Shown: in pieces, positions 24,467-32,236 of the stretch | Layout of the letters: the number at the start of each line of letters is the position of its first letter | Position numbering within the stretch: position 1 is the stretch's first letter | Assembly: GCF_030530945.1 (NCBI RefSeq) | Contig: NZ_JAUMTZ010000001.1 | Coordinates: 61,186 to 125,185 of the forward strand | DNA: 64,000 bases | DNA from: Kocuria sp. | Lineage (GTDB): Bacteria; Actinomycetota; Actinomycetes; Actinomycetales; Micrococcaceae | Direction of reading: 5' to 3' | Notes under the pieces: model-generated | The model's database searches: none | The model's input: only the letters and a program-made list of their open reading frames with translations | What the model was told of the DNA's origin: nothing | Made by a program: the position numbers and the translations under genes

Positions 24467-25392
24467 CAGCCGCGCTCCGCCAGGCGGTGCGGGGCGGGCA
24501 GGTCCGCCACGTTGATGCCCACCATGGCCTCGCCCAGCCCGCGGGAGGCGTCCGCGATGCGGGCGGGGTCGTCGTAGTAGGCGGTCGCGGCCACGATGGC
24601 GCGGGCACGCTCGGCGGGGTTGCCGGACTTGAAGATGCCCGAGCCCACGAACACGCCGTCCGCGCCCAGCTGCATCATCATCGCGGCGTCCGCGGGGGTG
24701 GCCACGCCGCCTGCGGTGAACAGCACCACCGGCAGAGAGCCGGTGCGGGCCACCTCGGCCACGAGGTCGTAGGGCGCCTGGAGCTCCTTGGCCTTCACGT
24801 ACAGGGTGTCCGGGGCGGCGGCGTAGAGGGCCTGCAGCTCCGCGATCTGCGCGCGGATGGTGCGGATGTGCTTGGTGGCCTCGGAGACGTCCCCGGTGCC
24901 GGCCTCGCCCTTGGAGCGGATCATGGCCGCGCCCTCGGTGATCCGGCGCAGGGCCTCACCCAGGTTGGTGGCGCCGCACACGAACGGGACGTCGAAGCGG
25001 TGCTTGTCGATGTGGTTGACGTAGTCCGCGGGGGAGAGCACCTCGGACTCGTCGATGTAGTCCACCTTCAGGTGCTGCAGCACCTGCGCCTCCACGAAGT
25101 GCCCGATCCGCGCCTTGGCCATCACGGGGATGGAGACGGTGTCGATGATCTGCTCGATCAGGTCCGGGTCGCTCATGCGCGCCACGCCGCCCTGGGAGCG
25201 GATGTCAGCGGGCACGCGCTCGAGCGCCATCACGGCCACGGCCCCGGCGTCCTCGGCGATCCGCGCCTGCTCGGCGGTGACCACGTCCATGATCACGCCG
25301 CCCTTGAGCATGTCCGCGAGCCCGCGCTTCACCAGGGGCGAGCCGGTCACGGGGGTGGGGTTCTGGTCGGAGGTCTGGGTGGTGTCAGTCAT
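24463..25392 (-). CDS. pdxS: Pyridoxal 5'-phosphate synthase lyase subunit PdxS
   Basis: About 309 residues, a very conserved TIM barrel. It builds PLP from ribose-5-phosphate, glyceraldehyde-3-phosphate and ammonia. Visible: KRGLADMLKGGVIMDVVTAEQARIAEDAGA, catalytic Lys in IPVMAKARIGHFVEAQ, and phosphate-binding GGVATPADAAMMMQLGADGVFVGSGIF. Two in-frame ATGs occur (25401 and 25392); I use the second because it gives spacing for a purine-rich site, but the difference is only three codons. Divergent from pdxR with shared direct repeats between. Confidence 0.96.
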   Translation of the reverse strand: MTDTTQTSDQNPTPVTGSPLVKRGLADMLKGGVIMDVVTAEQARIAEDAGAVAVMALERVPADIRSQGGVARMSDPDLIEQIIDTVSIPVMAKARIGHFVEAQVLQHLKVDYIDESEVLSPADYVNHIDKHRFDVPFVCGATNLGEALRRITEGAAMIRSKGEAGTGDVSEATKHIRTIRAQIAELQALYAAAPDTLYVKAKELQAPYDLVAEVARTGSLPVVLFTAGGVATPADAAMMMQLGADGVFVGSGIFKSGNPAERARAIVAATAYYDDPARIADASRGLGEAMVGINVADLPAPHRLAERGW

Positions 25393-25416
25393 GGAATCCA
25401 TCTTCTGGCGCGTGAG

Positions 25417-25460
25417 TGGTCCAGCGACAGAGCCATAATCGGGGAGTTCGACTGGTCCAG
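25417..25460. promoter_or_regulatory. Probable PdxR operator: direct repeats in the pdxR-pdxS intergenic region
   Basis: TGGTCCAG occurs at 25417-25424 and again at 25453-25460, 36 bases apart in the same orientation; the second is part of a near-palindrome CTGGTCCAG. The 5' side of the first (AGTGGTCC) resembles the AAAGTGGWCTA motif I recall for corynebacterial PdxR. Paired direct repeats are usual for MocR/PdxR regulators. Confidence 0.55.
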
Positions 25461-25489
25461 ATGGGCCGCACCGACGTCAGGAGAGCATC

Positions 25490-27031
25490 GTGAGGCACCC
25501 CCGGGACATCGACCTGCCGCTCGCCGTGCACCGCGCCTCCGGAGCACCCCTGGGCGAGCAGCTCGTGCGCCAGGTCCGTGACCTCGTGGCGCGCGGGGTG
25601 CTGCGCCCCGGCGACCCGCTGCCGTCCTCCCGGGCGCTCGCCGCGCGCCTGGGAGTCTCCCGCGGCACCGTGACCGCGGCGTGGGACGTCCTCGCGGGGG
25701 AGGGCTACCTGGTGGCGGACCGCGGGGCCACCCGGATCACACCTTCTCTCCAGCTGGACGGACCAGCAGCACGGGCGGCGCCCACCCCGCGGACGACGCC
25801 GCCCGCCCCACCGGGTGCCCCGCGGCAGGTTCCCCGCCGCGCACCGGTGGGCCGGGCGGCTGCCCCGCGGACCCCGGCAGCGCCCGGTGGAGAGGGGGTC
25901 CTCGACCTCCGGCCGGGAGCGAGTCCCATCACCGCGCTGGACACTCCCGCCTGGCGCGGTGCGTGGCGGGACGCCGCCGGTGCCACGGCGCACGGCGGGG
26001 GAACGGAGACATCCCTCGCGGAGCATCTTTCGGACCACCTGCGGGTGAGCCGGGGCATCGTGCGGACCCCGCGGGAGATCATCATCACAGCGGGCGTGCG
26101 GGACGGGCTGCAACTGGTGCTGCGGGTCCTGGGGCGGGAGCGGCGTCGTGCGCTGCGGGTGGCCGTGGAGAACCCGGGCTACCCCGCGCTGCGGAGGGTC
26201 GTGGCGGCCGCCGGGCACACCCCGCTGCCCATCCCCGTGGACGCCCACGGGCTGGACCCGGCGGTGCTGCCCGCCGGAACGTGGGCGGGCGCGGGGCGCT
26301 GGGACGTGGTGGCGCCCCCGGACGCGCTGGTGCTCACCCCCGGGCACCAGTACCCGCTGGGCGGGACCATGCCCGTGAGCCGCCGGGTGGAGCTGCTGTC
26401 CTGGGCGCGCGAGCATGGTGCCGTGGTGATCGAGGACGACTACGACTCCGAGCTGCGCCACACCGGCCAGCCCCTGCCCGCCCTCGGGGCCCTGGACACC
26501 GCCGCGGACACCGTGGTGACGCTGGGCAGCTTCGCCAAGGTGCTCGGCTCCTCGGTGGGCGTGGGCCACCTGGTGGCACCCGCACCCCTGCTCCCGGGGC
26601 TGCTGGAGGCGCGGGCTGACCTGGGCTCGCCCGTGTCCCGCGTGGCCCAGGACGCCATCGCCCGGTTCATGGGCGCCGGGGAGTTCCAGCGCCACACCGC
26701 CCGGATGCGCCGCTCCTTCCGGCGACGCCGCTCACTCGTCTCGGACGCGCTGGCCCACCTGCCGGGCGTGGCCGTCCTCCCCATGGCAGGAGGGGCCCAC
26801 GCGGTGGTGGAGGTGCCGGACGAGGCCGCCGCCGTGGCGGGTGCCCGCGCCCGCGGGGTGCTGGTGAGCGGGCTGCGCCAGTACTGGGCCGAGGGGGGTG
26901 GTGCGCCGAGCGCGGGCCGGGCGGGAGCGGCGTCGTCGTCCGCCGGGGGAGGCCTGGTGCTGGGGCTCACGGCCGGGGACGAGGAGCTGGCCCGGGGCGC
27001 CCGGATCCTGCGGGACGTGCTGCGCGGGTGA
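25490..27031 (+). CDS. pdxR: MocR-family transcriptional regulator, PdxR
   Basis: 513 residues. GTG start with AGGAG 6 bases upstream. N-terminal GntR-type winged helix (about 1-80: GEQLVRQVRDLVARGVLRPGDPLPSSRALAARLGVSRGTVTAAWDVLAGEGYL), then a Pro/Ala/Arg linker of about 55 residues and an aminotransferase class I-like domain with the PLP lysine in TLGSFAKVLGSSVGVG (about 345) and IEDDYDSELRH. MocR proteins sense PLP; being divergent from pdxS makes activation of pdxST the likely role. The linker and a C-terminal loop hold copies of GACGACGCCGC (25792, 26927), read as Thr-Thr-Pro-Pro and Ala-Ala-Ser-Ser. Confidence 0.9.
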   Translation: MRHPRDIDLPLAVHRASGAPLGEQLVRQVRDLVARGVLRPGDPLPSSRALAARLGVSRGTVTAAWDVLAGEGYLVADRGATRITPSLQLDGPAARAAPTPRTTPPAPPGAPRQVPRRAPVGRAAAPRTPAAPGGEGVLDLRPGASPITALDTPAWRGAWRDAAGATAHGGGTETSLAEHLSDHLRVSRGIVRTPREIIITAGVRDGLQLVLRVLGRERRRALRVAVENPGYPALRRVVAAAGHTPLPIPVDAHGLDPAVLPAGTWAGAGRWDVVAPPDALVLTPGHQYPLGGTMPVSRRVELLSWAREHGAVVIEDDYDSELRHTGQPLPALGALDTAADTVVTLGSFAKVLGSSVGVGHLVAPAPLLPGLLEARADLGSPVSRVAQDAIARFMGAGEFQRHTARMRRSFRRRRSLVSDALAHLPGVAVLPMAGGAHAVVEVPDEAAAVAGARARGVLVSGLRQYWAEGGGAPSAGRAGAASSSAGGGLVLGLTAGDEELARGARILRDVLRG

Positions 27032-27070
27032 GTGGGCGGCGGGGAGCGGGAGGCCGTCGGGGCGGCTCGA

Positions 27071-27076
27071 TACACT
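27071..27076 (+). promoter_or_regulatory. -10 box for the small membrane protein gene at 27113
   Basis: TACACT with an expected start near 27083; the leader then carries AGGAG (27101-27105) before GTG 27113, so this transcript is leadered. Confidence 0.45.
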
Positions 27077-27112
27077 GGGCGCACCACCCACCGCTACCCC
27101 AGGAGTTCCCGC

Positions 27113-27754
27113 GTGTCCCAGCAGATCCCCGCTCCGCGCGACGGCGAGAACCCCCGTGGCCCCCGCGGAGCCGACGTGCGCCACGACCTCTGGGCGCCCA
27201 CGCTGGTGCGCGCCGCGGTGGCCCTGGTGTTCGCGGCGGTGACCGTGTTCTGGCAGCACCCCTCCCTGGAGGCGGGGCGCTGGGTCACGGCGCTGTTCAT
27301 GGTGGGCACCGGGATCTCCGCGATCTTCCTGCAGGTGCGCCTGAACCGCAACGAGGGCGTGGACCTGGGGGCGAGCCGCGGCATTCCGCAGTCCTACGGC
27401 GTTCTCTACGTCCTGGGCGGCGCGCTCACCGCCGTGGTGGCCGGGAGCAACTGGGTGTTCGTGCTGCTGTCCTCCGTGGTCCTGGGGCTGTGCGGGCTCA
27501 CCGAACTGGTGCTCGGCATGCGCTTCCGCGGGCAGTTCCCGCTGGGCCGGGACTGGACGCTGTGCGGTGCCATCACCGTGTTCGCCGCCATGGGCATGGT
27601 GCTCGTGGAGACCCTGGGTGCCAAGGCGGAGCTCGGCGTGGCGGGCGGTGCGGCCATCCTCATCGGCGTCTCCCAGCTCATTGCCGCACTCAGCCTGCGC
27701 CACGACGCCCGGGTGGCGGACGGCCACGGTCCGCACCCGTCCCGTACAGCGTGA
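27113..27754 (+). CDS. Small polytopic membrane protein (DUF308-like topology)
   Basis: 213 residues, six hydrophobic segments after a 25-residue charged N-terminus. Start is GTG 27113 because AGGAG precedes it by 7 bases and the frame further upstream crosses the presumed promoter. Segments such as VRAAVALVFAAVTVFWQHPSL and GAAILIGVSQLIAALSLRH recall HdeD/DUF308 proteins, but I cannot confirm the family. No partner genes; the next gene, another small membrane protein, has its own promoter. Confidence 0.75.
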   Translation: MSQQIPAPRDGENPRGPRGADVRHDLWAPTLVRAAVALVFAAVTVFWQHPSLEAGRWVTALFMVGTGISAIFLQVRLNRNEGVDLGASRGIPQSYGVLYVLGGALTAVVAGSNWVFVLLSSVVLGLCGLTELVLGMRFRGQFPLGRDWTLCGAITVFAAMGMVLVETLGAKAELGVAGGAAILIGVSQLIAALSLRHDARVADGHGPHPSRTA

Positions 27755-27759
27755 CGGCG

Positions 27760-27765
27760 TAGACT
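27760..27765 (+). promoter_or_regulatory. -10 box for the gene at 27831
   Basis: TAGACT; expected start about 27772. The leader of about 59 bases holds a GGCGG/CCGCC mini-hairpin and AGGAGG (27819-27824) 6 bases before GTG 27831. Confidence 0.5.
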
Positions 27766-27830
27766 CAGTCGTCGAACCGGCGGGTGGCAACCGCCTCCCA
27801 CCCACCCCGAGCACTGCCAGGAGGAATCAC

Positions 27831-28256
27831 GTGGCCCAGCGCACTGAGCACAACGGCCGGCGCACAACCGACATCAAGGGGCCCCTGGTCATCTCCGCCG
27901 TGCTGGCGGTCGTCGCCTTCGTGATCGTGTCCGTGGCAGCGGCCGGTGGTTCCGACAACGCCGCCCGCGTGGGACTGGGACTGATCGCCGCGGGCATCGC
28001 GTTCATCGCCTCCGTGGTGGTCTGCGCCACCCTCATGCTGCTGGAGAAGCCCAATGCCGAGGAGCTCGGCCAGGGCACCGGTGTGAACCGCTCCTCCGCC
28101 AAGATCTTCGCCGAGAACAAGGCCCGCCGCGAGGCCGAGCGCGCCCGCGCCGCCGAGCAGGGTGGCACCGGGTCCCGGGCCGCGGACGAGCCTGAGTTCG
28201 GCCAGCGCGTGCACCCGGACACCAAGGGCGAGGAGCCGGGCTCCAGCGCCCGCTGA
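27831..28256 (+). CDS. Small two-helix membrane protein
   Basis: 141 residues. Two hydrophobic segments (about 18-40 and 50-73, PLVISAVLAVVAFVIVSVAAA and GLGLIAAGIAFIASVVVCATLM), then a charged Ala/Arg/Glu-rich tail of about 65 residues (NKARREAERARAAEQGG). Strong AGGAGG at ideal spacing before the GTG. Not recognised beyond a conserved actinobacterial-looking small membrane protein; codon use is normal. Convergent with copA. Confidence 0.72.
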   Translation: MAQRTEHNGRRTTDIKGPLVISAVLAVVAFVIVSVAAAGGSDNAARVGLGLIAAGIAFIASVVVCATLMLLEKPNAEELGQGTGVNRSSAKIFAENKARREAERARAAEQGGTGSRAADEPEFGQRVHPDTKGEEPGSSAR

Positions 28257-28294
28257 CATCCCCACCACCTTGTGCCGGGACGGCGTGGGCGGCT

Positions 28295-30859
28295 TCAGCG
28301 GGCGAAACGGCGCAGCCGCAGGGAGTTGAACACCACGAACACCGAGCTGAAGGCCATGGCGGCCCCGGCGATTATGGGGTTCAGCAGCCCGAGGGCGGCC
28401 ACCGGGATGGCCACCGTGTTGTACGCGAACGCCCAGAACAGGTTGGACCTGATGGTGGACAGCGTGGCGCGGGACAGTCGGATGGCCAGGGGAACGGCAG
28501 TGAGCTCGCTGCGCACCACCGTGATGTCCGCGGCCTGCATGGCCGCGTCCGTTCCCGAGCCCATGGCGATGCCAAGGTCCGCCGTGGTCAGCGCAGGGGC
28601 GTCGTTCACGCCGTCGCCCACCATGGCCACCACGTGGCCCGCCGCCTGCAGGTCGGCCACGGCGCGGACCTTGCCGTCCGGGGTGACGTCCGCGACCACG
28701 TCCTCGGGCGCAATGCCCACCTGACCGGCCACACCGCGGGCCACCGCGGCGTTGTCCCCGGTGAGCAGCACGGGGCGCAGGCCGAGGTGGCGCAGCTCCC
28801 CGATCGCCCCGGCCGCCTCCTCCCGGACCGTGTCCCGCAGGTCGATGAACCCCGCCAGTTTGCCGTCCACCGCCACGAGAATGGTGGTGGAGCCGTCCGC
28901 GCGGGCGCGGTCCAGGGCCTCGGACTCCTGCTCGTCGAGGCGCACGCCGTTGTCCCGGAGCCAGGACTCGCGCCCCACCACGATGAAGCGGGCCTTCATG
29001 CCGTCCGGGACATACCCCCGTACCCCTCCACCGGGGGCGGAGTCGAAGCGGGAGACCTCGAACCGGTGCGGCGTGGCCGCTGCGATGGCCTGCGCGATGG
29101 GGTGCTCCGAGTGACGCTCCACGGCCGCCGCGAGGTCCAGCACCTGGTCCCGGGACCACGAGTTCAGCGGGGTCACGGCGCTCACTGCCATGTCCCCGTG
29201 GGTCACGGTGCCGGTCTTGTCCAGCACCACGGTGTCCACGGATCGGGTGTCCTCCAGGACCTCCGCGGAGGTGATGAGAATGCCCAGCTGCGCGCCGCGC
29301 CCGGTGCCGGTCAGCATGGCGGTGGGAGTGGCCAGCCCCAGAGCGCACGGGCACGCGATCACCAGCACGGAGACGGCCGCCACAAAGGCGCGGTTGAGGT
29401 CCCCCGTGACGAGCAGCCACACCACCAGGGTGACCACGACGATGCCCATGACCACGGGCACGAACACGGAGGAGATGCGGTCCGCGAGCCGCGCCACCGG
29501 GGCCTTGGTGGCCTGGGCCCGGGCCACGGTGCGGCCCATGGAGGCCAGCACGGTGTCCGCTCCCACCCGGGTGGCACGCGCCAGCAGCCGTCCGGTGGTG
29601 TTCACGGTGGCGCCGGTGAGCTCGTCCCCGGGGCCCACCTCCACGGGCACGGATTCCCCGGTGAGCATGGAGGCGTCCACCGCGGACTCCCCCTCCAGGA
29701 CCACGGCGTCCGTGGCGACCTTCTCGCCGGGACGCACCGCGAAGACGTCTCCCACGGCGAGGTCCGAGACGGGAACGGTGCGTTCCGTGCCGTCCTCGGC
29801 CACCAGGCTGGCGTGCTGCGCGCCCAGGTCCAGCAGGGCCTTCAGGGCCTCGCCGGAACGCGACTTCGCGCGGGCCTCCAGCCAGCGGCCCAGCAGGAGG
29901 AACGTGGTCACCAGGGCCGCGGACTCGAAGTACAGCTGGTGGGAGGACATGTCCATGCCCTCACCGGGATGGGCGTGCGCCGTCATCCCGGGGTCCGTGA
30001 CCAGGTGCCACAGCGAGAACAGGTATGCGGCGGCCACACCCAGGGACACCAGGGTGTCCATGGTGGTGGACAGGTGCCGGGCGTTCACTGCGGTGGCCCG
30101 GTGGAACGGCCACGCCGCCCACGTCACCACGGGCAGCGCCAGCACCGCGGCCACCCAGGCCCAGTGCGGGAACTGCGCCCCGGGGACCATGGAGAGCACG
30201 ACCACGGGCACCGAGAACGCCGCCGCTACCCAGAAGCGCTTCTTCAGGTCTGCCATGCGCCGCTGGGCGGGCGTGGTCTCCAGGGCCGGGTCGTGGTGCT
30301 CGTTCCGGCCCGCTCCGTCCTCGTTGTGCTCGGTGCCCTCGGTGGGAGCTGCGGCGCGGTCGGCCGGACTGCCGGTCACCGCGTCCGCAGAGGGCGCGGC
30401 AGGGGAACCGGGCGACGGCGTCGTCCCCGCCGCTCCTGCTCCCGCGTCCGGTGGGGCGGGGGTCGGGTGGGAAGGGAGGTTCCCGCCGGGGCGGGAACCC
30501 GCGGTGGCCACAGAGGTCGCCCCAGATCCTGCGGCTCCAGTGGAAGTGGTGTGGTCATCGACGTGAGGGCCGGGCGCGGCCTGCTGCGCACCCCCCGTGA
30601 TGCGCGCCCCGTACCCGGCGCGCTGGACGGTGTCGACGATCTGCTCGTCCGAGACCTCCGCGGGGACCGTCACGGTGGCGGACTCCAGGGCCAGGTTCAC
30701 GGCGGGGTCCACGCCGTCGAGCTTGCGGAGCTTGCGTTCGATCCGGCCCACGCACGAGGCACAGGTCATGCCGGTGATGTCCAGCTCCAGCTCCCGCAGG
30801 GGCCCGTGCGGGCGCGGGTCCGGGAGGGTCCCGGTGGAGGCGGTGGGGGGCTCACTCAA
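28295..30859 (-). CDS. copA: Copper-exporting P1B-type ATPase CopA
   Basis: 854 residues. One N-terminal heavy-metal domain (MTCASC, about 30-35), a low-complexity linker (about 95-190), eight membrane helices, the CPC metal site at about 503-505 (ACPCALGLATPTA), phosphorylated Asp about 547 in DKTGTVT, and hinge GDGVNDAPAL at about 748. CPC with MTCxxC points to Cu(I) export. The TTG start overlaps the copZ stop by 8 bases, so translation is coupled. The linker codes Thr-Thr-Pro through an imperfect copy of the recurrent oligomer (30415-30425). Regulated with csoR and copZ. Confidence 0.95.
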   Translation of the reverse strand: MSEPPTASTGTLPDPRPHGPLRELELDITGMTCASCVGRIERKLRKLDGVDPAVNLALESATVTVPAEVSDEQIVDTVQRAGYGARITGGAQQAAPGPHVDDHTTSTGAAGSGATSVATAGSRPGGNLPSHPTPAPPDAGAGAAGTTPSPGSPAAPSADAVTGSPADRAAAPTEGTEHNEDGAGRNEHHDPALETTPAQRRMADLKKRFWVAAAFSVPVVVLSMVPGAQFPHWAWVAAVLALPVVTWAAWPFHRATAVNARHLSTTMDTLVSLGVAAAYLFSLWHLVTDPGMTAHAHPGEGMDMSSHQLYFESAALVTTFLLLGRWLEARAKSRSGEALKALLDLGAQHASLVAEDGTERTVPVSDLAVGDVFAVRPGEKVATDAVVLEGESAVDASMLTGESVPVEVGPGDELTGATVNTTGRLLARATRVGADTVLASMGRTVARAQATKAPVARLADRISSVFVPVVMGIVVVTLVVWLLVTGDLNRAFVAAVSVLVIACPCALGLATPTAMLTGTGRGAQLGILITSAEVLEDTRSVDTVVLDKTGTVTHGDMAVSAVTPLNSWSRDQVLDLAAAVERHSEHPIAQAIAAATPHRFEVSRFDSAPGGGVRGYVPDGMKARFIVVGRESWLRDNGVRLDEQESEALDRARADGSTTILVAVDGKLAGFIDLRDTVREEAAGAIGELRHLGLRPVLLTGDNAAVARGVAGQVGIAPEDVVADVTPDGKVRAVADLQAAGHVVAMVGDGVNDAPALTTADLGIAMGSGTDAAMQAADITVVRSELTAVPLAIRLSRATLSTIRSNLFWAFAYNTVAIPVAALGLLNPIIAGAAMAFSSVFVVFNSLRLRRFAR

Positions 30860-31061
30860 CGGTGTACCCCGCTTCCTCCACGGCCGCGGAGATCTCCTCT
30901 GGGGACAGCTCGCGCGAGCTGCGGATGGTCACGGGGGAGGTTCCGCCGGCGTTGAGCTCCACGTCCACGGCGGCCACCCCGGGGACCTCGGCAAGCTCCT
31001 CCTTCACGGAGGACACGCAGTGGCCGCAGGTCATGCCGGAAACGTTCACGGTGGTGTTCAT
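30852..31061 (-). CDS. copZ: Copper chaperone CopZ
   Basis: 69 residues, a single heavy-metal-associated domain with MTCGHC (residues 10-15), whose two cysteines hold Cu(I) and hand it to CopA. The fold ends VTIRSSRELSPEEISAAVEEAGYTVE, as in other CopZ proteins. It lies 100 bases after csoR and overlaps copA; all three are probably one transcript. Confidence 0.95.
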   Translation of the reverse strand: MNTTVNVSGMTCGHCVSSVKEELAEVPGVAAVDVELNAGGTSPVTIRSSRELSPEEISAAVEEAGYTVE

Positions 31062-31161
31062 GGATTTCTCCTTCGGTGGTGGGTGGCCCGCAGGGCTCTG
31101 CGGCGGGTTCGGAAGCTTCGGAGGCGTCGCAGGGGACGCGCTGGGGTGGGGGGGCTGGAGG

Positions 31162-31479
31162 TCAGCTCTTGACCAGGCGGGCGATGGCGGCGTTGGCCTC
31201 CGCGAGCTTGGCGTCCATGTCCGCGGTGTCCCCGGTGTCGTGGGCGTGCTCCACCGCGTGCTTCACGCAGTGGCTCAGGTGCTCCTCCATGAGCCCCAGG
31301 CTCACCGACTTCAGGGCGGACTGGATGGCGGAGACCTGGGTGAGGACGTCGATGCAGTAGGCGTCCTCCTCGACCATGCGCTGGATGCCCCGCACCTGGC
31401 CCTCGATGCGCTTCAGGCGCCGGGCGTAGACGGCCTTGTCCTGCGTGTACCCGCGGGTGGGGGTGTCCTGGGTGCTCAT
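31162..31479 (-). CDS. csoR: Copper-sensing repressor CsoR
   Basis: 105 residues, all-helical DUF156 repressor. The Cu(I) fingerprint is complete: Cys42 (EEDAYCIDVLTQ), His67 and Cys71 (MEEHLSHCV). KRIEGQVRGIQRMVEED is the DNA-facing helix segment. Cu(I) binding releases operator DNA. ATG 31479 comes 6 bases after a TACGGT box, so the mRNA is probably leaderless, and the operator overlaps that box. First gene of csoR-copZ-copA. Confidence 0.95.
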   Translation of the reverse strand: MSTQDTPTRGYTQDKAVYARRLKRIEGQVRGIQRMVEEDAYCIDVLTQVSAIQSALKSVSLGLMEEHLSHCVKHAVEHAHDTGDTADMDAKLAEANAAIARLVKS

Positions 31480-31485
31480 GGGGCC

Positions 31486-31508
31486 ACCGTATACCCCAAG
31501 GGGGTATA
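31486..31508 (-). promoter_or_regulatory. CsoR operator overlapping a leaderless promoter
   Basis: TATACCCC (31490-31497), three bases, GGGGTATA (31501-31508): a perfect 8-bp inverted repeat of the known CsoR type. On the minus strand TACGGT (31491-31486), 6 bases before the csoR ATG, shares bases with the operator's edge, so bound CsoR would cover the -10 box. Confidence 0.85.
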
Positions 31509-31530
31509 ACTCAAGGACGCGGGGCGCCCC

Positions 31531-32163
31531 TCAGGGGGTGTCCTTCAGCACCGCCCCCATGGCGCTGCGCAGGGCCTGTGCCGTGCGGTCGGCGCCTGCC
31601 TCGGGGGCGGGGTGGGGGTCTGTGCCGGGGGCGCAGTCGCCCTCGGAGGTGGGTTCGGACTGCAGCCGCAGCACCGTCATGAGCCCACCCGCCGCGAAGT
31701 GCGTCCTGGTCCAGCGGTCGGTGTCCAGTGTGTCCAGCTCCGTGCCGTAGGCCGCGCGGGCCACCCGTCTGGCAAGCCACAGCTCGACGATGGGGCGCAC
31801 CCGGGAGGCGAGCTGACGGTTGCCCACCATGGTGATGTTGCCCATGCCGTGGGTGTGGACGAAGGACAGCAGCCGTTCCAGGGCGTCCTGGCCCGGGGCG
31901 GTGTCGTAGGCGTCGAACTCCTGGGCGATCCGGGTCAGCTCGTGGCGCACGATGTCCGCGTAGACGTCTTCGAGGCCCGAGTAGTGCTGGTAGAAGGTGG
32001 GGCGGGAGATGGCGGCCTTCTTGCACAGCTGGGAGATGGTGATGCTCCGGGCGTCCTGCGCCTCGAGGAGCTCCACTGCGGCGGCGCGCACCGCGGAGAG
32101 GGTGTGCGCCACCCGGACGTCCAGCGGGGGGTGCTGCGGGGGATCGGCGGCGACGGCGTCCAT
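31531..32163 (-). CDS. TetR-family transcriptional regulator
   Basis: 210 residues. The N-terminal helix-turn-helix is LLEAQDARSITISQLCKKAAISRPTFYQHYSGLEDVYADIV (about 33-73), a standard TetR head with the (T/S)-FYxH(F/Y) recognition helix. The C-terminal ligand domain is not conserved; its last 45 residues are acidic and disordered. The start is supported by TACCCT 6 bases before the ATG on the minus strand (32175-32170). It is divergent from the YhgE/Pip-like pair and almost certainly controls it. Confidence 0.9.
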   Translation of the reverse strand: MDAVAADPPQHPPLDVRVAHTLSAVRAAAVELLEAQDARSITISQLCKKAAISRPTFYQHYSGLEDVYADIVRHELTRIAQEFDAYDTAPGQDALERLLSFVHTHGMGNITMVGNRQLASRVRPIVELWLARRVARAAYGTELDTLDTDRWTRTHFAAGGLMTVLRLQSEPTSEGDCAPGTDPHPAPEAGADRTAQALRSAMGAVLKDTP

Positions 32164-32195
32164 GCCCCCAGGGTAGCAGTGGCGAACAGTTATCT

Positions 32196-32229
32196 TACGT
32201 TTGACAGCTACACTTACAGGTGTAACGTA
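32196..32229. promoter_or_regulatory. TetR-type operator nested in the promoter of the YhgE-like pair
   Basis: TTGACA (32201-32206, perfect -35), 16 bases, TAACGT (32223-32228, -10), then 8 bases to GTG 32237. Inside lies the palindrome TTACA-GG-TGTAA (32214-32225), and TACGTT (32196-32201) and AACGTA (32224-32229) form an outer inverted pair. Repressor binding would block RNA polymerase. Confidence 0.7.
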
Positions 32230-32236
32230 GGCGCTC

